Below, in pieces: positions 48,209 to 58,559 of a stretch of DNA of 64,000 bases. A model generated the notes under the pieces. That model had not been told where the DNA came from. It searched no databases and saw only the letters and a program-made list of their open reading frames with translations. Origin of the DNA: Gyrodactylus bullatarudis (taxonomy: Eukaryota; Platyhelminthes; Monogenea; Gyrodactylidea; Gyrodactylidae); the NCBI GenBank assembly GCA_012064415.1, contig SSNU01000124.1, positions 31,355-95,354 on the forward strand, written 5' to 3'. The position numbers were made by a program, and so were the translations under genes. Every line of letters starts with the position of its first letter. Positions within the stretch are counted from its first letter, which is position 1.

Positions 48209-48266
48209 ACCTTTGCCATCACACTTTTAACCTAACGCGAGTCATCATGTGTGTGAAATTGACTGT

Positions 48267-49990
48267 AAAATTAATAGTCTAATGATAATTCAATAATAAA
48301 ATTATTAAATAAAAAATGAAATATACAACCAAAAATAAGTTTATGTACATTAACTTTACTTTTACGATACGGATCTTCACATACTCAAAAATTTCCTCGC
48401 TGTTGAATGTTGATAATTTAAATATCGAAAATTGCTATGCATATCCAATCTAAGATAAGAATTTGAATTTAGAAAAAAAGAAGTTATAATGGAGGAGGAC
48501 AGTGTGATAGCTTTGATTGGCATTTCGGTATGTGTAAAAAATGTCGACAGAACGAGAAACCATGGCAAAAAAACAAATTAATAAATCTCGAATTATTTTA
48601 AATTCGGAACTATTCTCAAATTAGAACGTGTTCTTGAATAGAAGTTTGAGAATTTAGCCTTTTTCTGCTACAGCTTCTGCCTGATATAATGACAAGAAAA
48701 AACAAAGTAGAAATTTTACGGAAAAATTGTTGGGATCGTCTACAAAAAGTCTTTTGGTAGCATAGTATATTTTGGTAGCATTATATATTTTGGAAGCAAA
48801 GATAATTATAGGAAGAATAATTGTTGGTTCATGTTGGCCTATAAATCCTCGAATAGTTTTGGTCTAAATATGATGGAATCCAAGGCAGAGAAGGTATATG
48901 AATAAAGATATCTTCCTGTTTCACAAAAGTTGTTTCACTAAAAAAAGCTTTTACCTGTATGGTAAGCTTATTAAAATGTACAGCAATTATTCATCCAAAC
49001 TTTTTGGCTGTGACCGTCGTCATAAGACAGTCAACTCAATAGCACAATAAACCTATTTAGTCAAGATGGTCATACAATTTGGATGACCAGTGGTTGAGAT
49101 TTTAAATTATTACAGCATTTTAATCATTATCGAGTTTTGATATATATGAATATAAACTAGTTCTATTAAAAATGTTATTTTTTCTATTAAATTCTAAAAA
49201 ACTCACGTAGATTTCAATTTTCTTTATATTGATTGATTTAAGATATTTTGGAGAAATGTATAAAAAGTCCTAAATTTTTCTATCTAATTTTAATCTAAAA
49301 TTCTTGATACTTCTTACAATGTAATCTAACTTATATTATAACTCGTACATGTCTACTTTAAGAAATAAAATCTGAATTCATAAAATAATTTATCATATCA
49401 TTTATGGAATAAACTAAATAATTCTTATGATAACAACAATTATTTTTGAAGGAAAATAAGTCATTTTGAGTTAATTTATAGCAAACTAATGCTTAATACA
49501 GTAAATATAATTTTTGGTTAAAATCGAAAATTTCAAGTTCATATAGTTGGAGATTTTCAAGAGAAAATAACTCAAATTAGTTTAAATTTTAATTGTCAGG
49601 TAAAACGGAAAAGTCACGCATCATTGATTTAAAGTAAACCCATTCTTTACTCTCAACTCCTGGATCACTCGGGTTAATTGTTTTGACACTGGAAAAATGA
49701 CCCAAAAATATACCCTGTATATAAAAACATATACTACGAGGAAAACTTCTTTTGTAACTTGAAATATATATTAACTCAAAAATATTCATTCAAAAAAATT
49801 CATCGAAATATTCTATATCACTTAGATTTTATTTTGAGACATAAATTCAGACTTGGATTTTAATTGTACAATTATTATATTTGATACAGTTGCTCTAATT
49901 GAACCTCAAATTACTAACTCAATGAAACTTACAATAAATTTCACACATCCAAGAGAACTTATACTAAAGTTTCACCCTCGTTAGGGATCG
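48267..49990. other. No gene seen
   Basis: AT-rich; small open frames at 48377-48568 and 49589-49789 are unsupported. Confidence 0.45.
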
Positions 49991-50000
49991 TCAGCCTTAC

Positions 50001-50070
50001 GCCTGTTCCGAGAATCGAACCTCAAGTCGCTGGGCTTAATTATTCAACATCGAGCTTTGCTAGACTCTAA
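50001..50070 (-). other. tRNA-like sequence (pseudogene or SINE head)
   Basis: On the minus strand TAGCAAAGCTCG fits a Pol III A box. GGTTCGATTCTC, 29 bases further on, fits a B box inside a possible T arm (TTGAG / CTCGG). The acceptor strands do not pair and no clean anticodon arm forms, so it is not a functional tRNA as read. Confidence 0.35.
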
Positions 50071-50074
50071 TGAG

Positions 50075-51749
50075 TCTTCTGCTTGTTTTTCATTAATTAT
50101 TATATTTTTTATATTCAGACTTTTGGATGCTATTTTTGAACTTTAATTGGATTGTACTTTCAGTGATGGATAATTGTCATCAAATCCAACCAGTATAATC
50201 TTCACACCAAAAGATATTCTTACTTTAATATATTAAAACCCCCAAATTTCAAGAACAAAAAAGTTTAAGTTATATTTTTGCTCACTCCACAAGTGTCGTT
50301 CTTAGTTGAAATCAATTATAAATATATTTTTTAGGGGACATCAGTTGTCTAACTTTCTCAAAGATAGTTTGATATTGCTAACTGGAAGCCATGTTGATGT
50401 TAAGAAAGAAAAAAGAGATCTCTTGTGAATAATGAATATTTTTATAATAATTTTATTTATGTTGTGCTTAAAGTGTAACAAATGATAAAAGTGTAATTAA
50501 TTACAAATTTAAATTCAAAATGTAATTAAATGTTGATTTACTTCTTTATTTGTACAGCTTCTCGTAATCGTACATAATCATATGTAAAACAAGAGTTAAT
50601 CCCTAATTTCAGAGGTCAGAAAATAACATTGAAAAAATACATTGCTTTAATATCTAGATTTTTTGGAAAATGATTAGTATAATGCAGAGCATAATCGTTT
50701 CACTAGAACAGTTCCAGATTCTGTTTGATATTCAATGATATGAGCAAAGTTACATTTTCATTGTATCCAGCAGACATATTTTTCTACAATAGTAATGAAC
50801 AAAATAGACACAACCAGACTTCATTTTAGCAATGAAAATGATAAAAACATTTAAATATAATGTCCATCAGGAGATTTAAATGACTGGTCTTTTCGTTTTC
50901 AGTACAACATATATAGTGGTTGCAAAAACAGTGCGTTTACTTATTTTATCAATTTTTATGATGAATTTTTAAAATAAACATGGTTCGAATGATAATTAAA
51001 TACTCTATCAATTGAATCATTAATAAACTTTTTTATGAGTTAAGTTACTCATTTACAAGCAAAAGATTATTTTTCATTGTTATTGAAAACAGAGAAATAA
51101 CCCGTTCACTTTCTATTAAGACTTTCTGGCAAACGACTATCCGATTGAATTGATCAATGACAGTATACGTTTCATACTGAAATTCCTTCCTGAATTTGGT
51201 TTCCTTATTGACAATTTCTTAAATTTCATATTTTAAAAGTTACAATGGAAGTATCAGACATTGTATTAGACCAATAATTTATTCAGGGTCTCATTTATCC
51301 ATAGGCTCACATATGATGATATCCCATCACATATCGTAATGAGTGATGGAAAATGAATATACCTGAAAGGTTAATGAGCACGCTATATATATGATATCCA
51401 TCCCTCAATCGTTATTATATTTTTATTCGTGATTATTTGACTTTATTCGGACACATTGACTAGGGTAGGACACATTTCTTACGCACATATAATATGAAAG
51501 TATATAAAGCTATGGTTTAGTGTAACAGGTATAACATATAAATTTACATATGATGTCTATATAAAAGACAATGATACTACAGGTAAAGTACCCAGTTATT
51601 GAAACAAAATTTTTATGAATTGAATTGCATGCTTTTTATATAACCTAGAATGAGTAATTTCGAAAATGAATTCAAATATCGTATTTTTATTGAAATCAAA
51701 TTGTTTGTTAGGGAAAAACTGCCAAGCTTATTCGAAAAAATTTTCAGTT
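50075..51749. other. No gene seen
   Basis: AT-rich, no supported feature. Confidence 0.45.
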
Positions 51750-52045
51750 TCAAATGAAAGAATCATTTAGAGGATTTAGAAGTCAAGTGAATATTTAGTA
51801 ATAAAGCTTAAATTTCAACGGATCTCATCAGACTATTACACCGGCTAGATATATATGATAAATTCGTGATCAATAATATTCTCTGATTGGATCATTCCAC
51901 AGTGTCAAAGTGTGAATTTAAGGTTGGTTTTTCGTATCCATAATCATTGTTTCCTTTTCACGTATCTGTCCATCGGGGGTTGCCCAATTAGACTTTTACG
52001 TTTCGAATTGTTGAACGGCTCGTTAGAATTGCCTTTCCGACATTT
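51750..52045 (-). repeat. PLE 3' tail, copy P3
   Basis: Minus strand: the coding end reads KRKSLIGQPPMDRYVKRKQ then TGA, followed by the non-coding tail with CCAATCAGAGAA and AGTCTGATGAGATCCG. It is the best preserved copy of the protein end. No RT is attached; upstream sequence (higher coordinates) is unrelated AT-rich DNA. Confidence 0.6.
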
Positions 52046-52049
52046 TTTC

Positions 52050-53004
52050 CCTTAATTTGGTTAATTACTTACTGTTTTTAAAGTACTGAAATTCTTTCAA
52101 CTTTTTCTATAAAGAAGATAAAAGTTTGATTGCGAAGCTTATATTATATATATATTTAAAATCATTCTGATACAATAAAGTTCTTATTTACTTATATTAT
52201 TTTTCGTTCTGAACATTAGTATGGCTTCTAGTCGGCAATATTAGAATACATTAATGTTTAACTAATAATCAAATATACGATATCGATTTATCACTAACAT
52301 TTTTTCATCATATCTTGAATTTGAATTTAAGGTTGATTATAATAAGATAAAGTGCTAAATAAAAACTAAATTGATTTTGCATCGAACATTAAGTTAGTTA
52401 CAATCTTGTTAGTGCCAAAAAAGGCTTGAGATTTGAAAAAAAGGTGGAGATACAATTTAGTATGGCGAAAATTCTCGGCTCATGGCAATTTTACAGCTCT
52501 ATTCATTCATGAATAATTTATCACTAATCAGATTATTGATGAATACTTAATTTTATACACTATTTAAAAACCTACAATATTAAAAATCACAATTCACAAA
52601 GAATTTAATACTATCCTAAAGACGATGGAAATTTACTTTAATTATAAGATCTATTTCCAAAAGATTAGTGTGCTGCAACATTCAGCGACATGGGCTAATC
52701 CATTACCAAACACGACAAACCTGTGGGATATATATTACCTAGTTACTCAATATTATTGTTGTAACGAATGGGTTCAAATTTAATGGAAATGAAATAACCG
52801 AAAGGATAAAAAGGTTGCCAGTAAATTCATTTCGAGAGAGAAACTCTTTGATCTCTGTTTTTAGTTGAGCTACAGATAATTCCATGAGTAAAAAGGGGTT
52901 GATGCCAGTTATAAGAATATAGCTGGCTTTTGTATGCCACGAAATTTATTCAAATGCCAAACGACAAATATATGTAAGTATGTGTGAATTTGACAGATAA
53001 TTAT
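52050..53004. other. No gene seen
   Basis: AT-rich spacer. Confidence 0.45.
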
Positions 53005-53215
53005 TGATAATGCATAGAAGCCTGGAATAGTGACTAAGACAATTATAAATTGCTTCAAAAGTGTAAAATTCATTGATAAAGATAAGCTGATATCCATCAA
53101 TCGAGAAATGAATACAATATTTTGCTTTTTAAAATATCACAAGTCGAATGGTATATCCAAAAAAATTAATGAAACTAAAAGTAATAAAAGTAGGTGCATA
53201 ATTGTAGATATCTAA
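53005..53215 (+). pseudogene. pogo/Tigger C-terminal scrap
   Basis: VTKTIINCFKSVKFIDKDKL matches VSRQTIINCFNHVKFINKQN of the 44 kb transposase. Just upstream, in another frame, GAAGCCTGGAAT (EAWN) supplies the expected preceding AW, so a one-base shift separates them. Only the post-catalytic helix region remains. Confidence 0.65.
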
Positions 53216-53324
53216 TCAAGTGTCTCGATTACTTGATAAAAAAATATTGATAATATTTGATTTTAATAAATAGATAAAATTTTTATTACCTAAAAATATG
53301 TTTCTTAATAGCTTAGAATTGGTG

Positions 53325-53470
53325 AGAGGTGTAATAAAAATTTTTTAGGAAAATTCTCAAATTTTATTGGTTATTGGTTTTCATGCATATTCAATTGGTC
53401 GATATGAAGACCAGAGAGATATAAATATTATTTTGGCATAAAGTATTATATAAATTCATCCATCAACTGT
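53325..53470 (+). promoter_or_regulatory. ATTGG / CCAGAGAGATATAAATA block
   Basis: ATTGG boxes at about 53358 and 53394, followed by ACCAGAGAGATATAAATATT. This is the same layout as the outward blocks of the 47 and 57 kb TIR elements, so it may be a degenerate fragment of that family. No TIR end is recognisable. Confidence 0.3.
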
Positions 53471-53479
53471 AGTTCTAAT

Positions 53480-54360
53480 AATTGCTTAACTTGTAATCTG
53501 AACAATTTTATCCTGCATAAATAGATATCCCAAGGATTCTTTTTATCAGAGGTTTAAATTTACATTTTTTTATTCTTCATAATTTTGATTTGAGAAACAA
53601 TTGGATCATTCAGAATAAATGATTTGGAGATCTAATTTGAATATGGACTATCATATGTAACATATCATACCAGAAATCTTTTACAAGATCAAATTTTTTA
53701 TTTTGTTAGTTGGTACCATTACTTACTTTTTCATTTGCTCACTATTAGATTTATGGTTTGATGAAAAAGTCATTGGATTGTCAGATTTAACAAAAAAAAA
53801 AAACGTAATTGATTCTTGAGAAAAGTAACAGATATGAACCTAGATCATACTCTCGTATGACCCTTCCTTTGTATTCTACAATTCATTAAAACCAAAACTA
53901 TATTAGAAAACCATTATCAATGATTTAAAATTAGAATAATAAATTTATGGAAAAAACCTGTCTTTTTTTAAAACAGCTTAAGTAGAAAAATAAATATAAT
54001 TTATTTAAATCTTTTAAAATGTTCAAGAAAATATTAACTCTTTCAGGTCCGAGTCTATTTAATGACTTCAAACATTGAATATGAATACATATTCGGAATT
54101 AGAATGAGTAATAGATGTTTAAACCTTTAATTATCTGAAAATCCTTTAATAAAAATATTTTTTTCGACACATTTCAATAAATGTATTATTTTCAAGCGAT
54201 CGCACAATAATTTCAATAAATAAGGTAAATTTAGTCAATTCTAATAAAATTACTTTCGGTACAACTTTTTTCGTTAATATTGATAAACAAGCTATTTAAT
54301 GGTGTATATCTTTCAAAAAATTTAATTCTAAGACACGGGGAAGCGTAAATTTTTCATCTG
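53480..54360. other. No gene seen
   Basis: AT-rich spacer. Confidence 0.45.
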
Positions 54361-54369
54361 TCTCAGTTA

Positions 54370-54570
54370 CCGTACAAACCAGTGTCTACAGTAGCTCTAT
54401 TCATATCTCAAATGGTAACGGGTATTAACCAATTGTACATTTCGAGTTGAAATTTCGACCAATAACATCACCTCTATTCATCTTGTAAAACTAGTATTTA
54501 TACGGCATGTATCAAACTGATGAGTATGCCCGAAATAAAGATCTTCATTTGTGAAATAATCTGGCATCTT
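54370..54570 (+). other. Possible solo LTR remnant
   Basis: CCAAT (54460), TATTTATA (54496), a hairpin GGCAT...ATGCC and AATAAAG lie in the order and spacing of an LTR promoter, R region and polyadenylation signal, and TGGCATC follows. The gypsy LTR at 62.6 kb has the same TATA, hairpin, AATAAAG order. No paired LTR or TG...CA ends could be fixed. Confidence 0.3.
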
Positions 54571-54644
54571 TTTATTTCTCATTTTGTTTAACATCTTTGA
54601 TGAGGCTCTTGAGAATAAAATTCCTCTTATCACCCGTTTTCTGA

Positions 54645-54870
54645 AAAAATTCTTGCAAACATCAAAATTAGGACTAATCTAATTACTGAGACTCGTTTTC
54701 TCCGACTATTGTGTAAGGCATTATCAACATTCTGGTAATTGATATTATACCAGGCATCACACAAAAAGAAAACGTGTTCAGCTGCAGAGAAAGAGATTTC
54801 CTCATGAGGTTTAAGAGCCTCGATCTTTTCCAATTTTCTATTAAAATATCTCTTCTTTAATATCAGGATA
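54645..54870 (-). pseudogene. pogo/Tigger scrap
   Basis: Minus-strand frame: KKRYFNRKLEKIEALK then ISFSAAEHVFFLCDAWYNIN followed by YQNVDNALHNSR. This follows the Tigger order after the catalytic domain: a Y..KLL..I helix, a short linker, and L.DA....AW..V...T..N...K. Differs strongly from the 44 kb and 53 kb copies. Nothing catalytic remains. Confidence 0.5.
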
Positions 54871-55296
54871 ATAACTATGTGTTTATATAACTATTTTTTC
54901 ATGAAGAAAAAAATAAATTTTTTAACGTGCCCTGAGTTTTGAGTATCCAACATAGACAAGTTATTCAATTTTTATGTTTAGCTTCAAATATCCTGTGGAG
55001 ATATTTACTGTATTGCTAACCAATCTTCATATTCCTTCCTTATAGTTTTCTCAACCGATTCCTCACAAATATCAAATTTTGCACTCATAATTTGAATTTT
55101 TTTTAAAATTATGCATCAAAAGCTACATTGTTTAAAAATAGCTTGAAATATCATATGAATAAAGTGATTGAAATAAAAAACAAACAAAACTGCTCTCATG
55201 TTAATTTTCTCAGCCCATAAATCTGTTCTTTGCAGTGTAATTTCTGCAACGTTCCCTAAATGGGGACACTCGAAATTAACTGAATTTTTCTACACA

Positions 55297-55369
55297 GGTC
55301 GGGTGTTAAGAGCTTGCTCTACCCCGGCCACGGGTAGGCCTCGTATTGCATTATATCGAGGATCTGCCC
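55297..55369 (+). ncRNA. Two-hairpin RNA-like motif with A-rich tail
   Basis: First stem: GGTCGGG with CCCGGCC, containing an inner AGAGC/GCTCT stem. Second stem: GGGTAG with CTGCCC around CCTCG/CGAGG, whose 13-base loop is TATTGCATTATAT. GC content is far above the surroundings, and an A-rich tail (55370-55402) follows, as in a SINE or retroposed RNA. I do not recognise the RNA. The plus strand is chosen from the tail. Confidence 0.45.
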
Positions 55370-55402
55370 AATAAAAAAAAACAATAATAATAAATAAAAT
55401 GA

Positions 55403-56950
55403 GAGGCTAAGTCTAATGCTGTGGAAAATTTTCACCATCAGCTTTTGCAACTATTTCAAAATAAAGAATACCTATTGATTCTTAACACGTAAAAAAACGA
55501 CTCGTAAATAAATCATCATTCATAATGAGAGATTATCTGATATTTTGTGATAATTTCAGGTAGAAACCAAAACAAAAAAAGATGAAAAAATGAATAATTA
55601 ACAATTGGTAACAAAATATTATGCATTTTCATAACACATAATGTCTAATCGTAAATTAGAAATACTTTGATATTAGTTTGACTTCTGTTTCACAAAAGAT
55701 CGATGGAGGTATTGGTCGATCCTGGAAGATTACTGTAAGAAGAGAAAATGGAAAGGTTCAATGAGAGAGCAAATCAATAAGCATCTACAGATGTTGTCAG
55801 ATGGCTGCTCAAGCTTGAAATTATTTTATTTTAACTTAATTTATGATAAACAAAAATGAAGAAATCACATTTCAACTTTTAAATTAAGAGAGTTTTTTCT
55901 TCAGGCTTGGGTAATTCCCTATGAATTAAACTATATAATCATAGTTTTTTGAATAAAGTTTATCTTTTTTTGTTCTTTCAAGCATATAAATAAATACAAG
56001 TAAAAGTCCTGCAAATGGAGAAAAGTTGTGAAAATATCTCATCAAATCTCGTCTCTATTCTTATTCGTCAATGAAAAAAGACCAAAAGAAATCGAGGAAA
56101 TTTTAGTAAGGATATTTTTGAGAGTTAAAAATAAGAGAAAATTTTTAAAAAATTACATAATTTTCAAATTCATTCCTTAGGATTCAAAGGTTGTGATTTC
56201 CACATCAAAAGCAAGCAGATTGCGAAAATCGGAAGAATTCTAAATCTAGATGTTGTAATTCCCACCCATTGCTCTATACAAATTTTGGCTTGTTCTTCTC
56301 TAAACTTCCATATGAGTTCAGAATCTAACAATAACATAATTTTTAAATTTTGATAAATTAAATAAGGAATTTCAATCTCACAACTTTCACTAGAAGATGA
56401 CTACGAATATGTGAAATTCCTGACTCGGTCATCACCCAACCTTTTTTTCAATAAATAACCTTTATTAATAAATAGACTTACAAGTCATCATTAGACAGAA
56501 TAAGTACATTATTTAAATTTTCTATTCATGATTTTTCTTATACAGTTGATCCTCTATAAAATATGTGAAAGACCTATCACTCTCCTCTCTGCCCTTTTTA
56601 AGTTGAAAAAATGTATGGCTTCTATGAAGTATAAGTGACAAAATTCCCCAAAAAATATGTAATTCACTCCATTTTGAGAATTTTAGGCTGATTCTTCCCA
56701 TCTACTACAGAGACCTTATCCTTTCATGTCTCGCAAACATTGGAGTAGTTTTTCTAACTTAGAAGAACAATTTAAAAACGTATCATGAGGACAAAATAAC
56801 ATCCTTCTAGCTCAAAAAGTTGACGAAAGTTATGGCGTGTTTCTGAAACCTCAATTTCCAATTAAAATTTGAATATTGAAATTAGCGCAAAATATATTTC
56901 ATGCTAGGAATAACTCACATATTTAGTTTTTCTCTTTAAAAAATTAATTT
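55403..56950. other. No gene seen
   Basis: AT-rich, no supported feature. Confidence 0.45.
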
Positions 56951-56954
56951 TCCT

Positions 56955-57075
56955 TCTAATTATAATAAATGACTGTGCTGTGATCACCCGCATTTTTATA
57001 CAAAATTGAAAAATTAGAAATTCAAGCTTTATGATTTTTCTGTTTTATGTGTCTTGTCGCCATTGCATCCTTCTT
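56955..57075 (-). pseudogene. GIY-YIG-like scrap, second copy
   Basis: Minus strand reads MATRHIKQKNH, a stop, then ISNFSILYKNAGDH, matching VIRHLKQENH and ISNFSVLYKNPGDD at 5.0 kb. Decayed. Confidence 0.45.
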
Positions 57076-57079
57076 TATA

Positions 57080-57490
57080 TGATCATTTGACCTGGTTGAC
57101 ATGTTCATTTAGATCCTAAAAGTATTCAGAAAAGCTATTTTTAACACTCAATTCTCAAGACTGAGTTTGACAATTTTACCCTCTCTTACGTGAAAAATAA
57201 TCTATTTTATTCATTCAAGGTAATCATACTTATAAATTATCTTTCATGCGTCTTGTGTCTTATCCACCATTTAATATATATTTGTGCACCAAAGTGAAGT
57301 TGAACATTTTTGGACAAACTATTTTGTGAGTGTTCTCACACAATAGAAATAGAATTTCAATGTGTGACAATGTGACACATTGTATGTGTGCTATACCCGG
57401 GTAGTGTTGTATGGGGAAGGGAAGATATACAATACATACTGTGTATATACATTATACAGACCTCTTCAACTTTGGCGCGCGTTGAAAATG
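57080..57490. other. No gene; short hairpins
   Basis: TGTGAGTGTTCTCACA (about 57327) and CAATGTGTGACA...TGTGACACATTG (about 57358-57382) can form hairpins. A GC patch GGCGCGCGTTG lies at about 57475. No gene. Confidence 0.35.
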
Positions 57491-57496
57491 TAGATA

Positions 57497-57927
57497 CAGT
57501 AAACTTCACACATGATGACTCGAGATAAATTCTTTACGGAGGTTTTCAATTATATCTCTCTGGCCAAAATTCAAACCAATCAGCGTTGAGCACTCATAAG
57601 CTAATAAGAATAGCAAGTCCGAAGGAATGGTTGAATGAAATAGAGAATTCAAAGTTGTGTCTGATGGAGAATTGTTAACCTAAGAAATTTGTAGACAAAT
57701 TCATCAATGTTTCAGACAAGTCTTTTTACGTAAAAAGTTAGAATAGACAGAGTTATTTTATCTTTTTATTCATCCTAGACTATTTTTTAAAAATGTATTG
57801 AAAAGAGGAAAAAATTCTCTTTCGAATGATGTATGCAATGAATGATGAATTTGGCACAGAGAAGTATAAATTAAAACCTCCGTGAAAAATTTAATTTATC
57901 TCGAGTCATCATTTATGAAATTGACTG
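57497..57927. mobile_element. Short TIR element related to the 47 kb palindrome
   Basis: Ends CAGTAAACTTCACACATGAT and the reverse complement CAGTCAATTTCATAAATGAT, both followed by GACTCGAG, with TA outside both ends. Arms are about 80 bp. GGTTTTCAATTATATCTCTC and GTATAAATTAAAACC correspond to the TATA block. The centre holds a PLE scrap. Confidence 0.7.
57601..57711 (+). pseudogene. PLE RT scrap inside the TIR element
   Basis: LIRIASPKEWLNEIENSKLC then LMEN-C, a stop, KKFVDKFIN match IRRIASPEEIPKEIETAKSC, LMENGYPAKFVDKFIN of the 27 kb RT (residues 299-334). It lies between the two TIR arms, so it was either captured or the TIRs formed around it. Confidence 0.7.
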
Positions 57928-58454
57928 TATACATATCTTCACGTTTGGTGCAAATCCACTATTCGTACACAAAATATATATTTTTTGTTAAAAGTATAGA
58001 TTTATTACAAGATTAGTACAAACATTGAAATTGAAATTTATTATGTTTTTAAAAATTATATTGTATTTTTAAATGCTTTTTCAAAACGTACACAGCTTGA
58101 TACCTTTCAATTTAAAATTAATCAATGTTGATGTGAAGAAAAAAATTTAGGTTCGTGTTATCAAATTTTTTGGAAAATTCTCAGCAATTCCCAAGATATC
58201 AGCAATTTTTAGCTTTTGTTTGTTTTAAAATATGTACGTACTCTATTATTTGATTCCTAATTTCACGATTTTGATAGATAAGATAGTGAAGAAGGAAATA
58301 ATTTTTTAAAAGGATATAATATAATCATATCAAATCTAACTTTAAATTTTGAACCCTTCAAATAAAAGAGAAATTTAATAAGAATCATAAAAATTTAATT
58401 CTTTATCCCATTATAAGTTTAATGAGTTTATACTGTGCTTATTTTATATTTAGG

Positions 58455-58545
58455 CTCTACTAACGAGTACTAATCCTGATCAAGTTAAATTTCATATGGA
58501 TATAGTAATCACCAGTTACCAAACTTTGCTAGTAGGTTGAATGTT
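58455..58545. mobile_element. MITE, family CCTACTAGCAAAG, short copy 3
   Basis: Right end TAATCACCAGTTACCAAACT then TTGCTAGTAGG; the left end GGCTCTACTAACGAG is degenerate. Internal deletion compared with copies 1 and 2. Confidence 0.45.
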
Positions 58546-58559
58546 TCAAAAAATTTTAA

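Larger units (their letters stand above)
47013..48266. mobile_element. Palindromic TIR element, arms of about 435 bp
   Basis: Left arm 47013-47447 and right arm 47832-48266 are reverse complements with very few differences; the spacer is 384 bp. Ends read CARTCAATTTCACACACATG followed by ATGACTCGCG. A small relative at 57497-57927 has the same ends and TA on both sides, which points to a Tc1/mariner-like family; here the left flank is TG rather than TA. No transposase or other long frame is present. Each arm contains an outward-facing TATAAAA with an ATTGG box 27 bp upstream. Confidence 0.85.

Noticed and set aside
54510..54545. CTGATGAG followed by CGAAA, a hammerhead-like string
   Set aside because: It lies in the hairpin of an LTR-like unit, has no proper stem II, and one such pair is expected by chance in a window this size.
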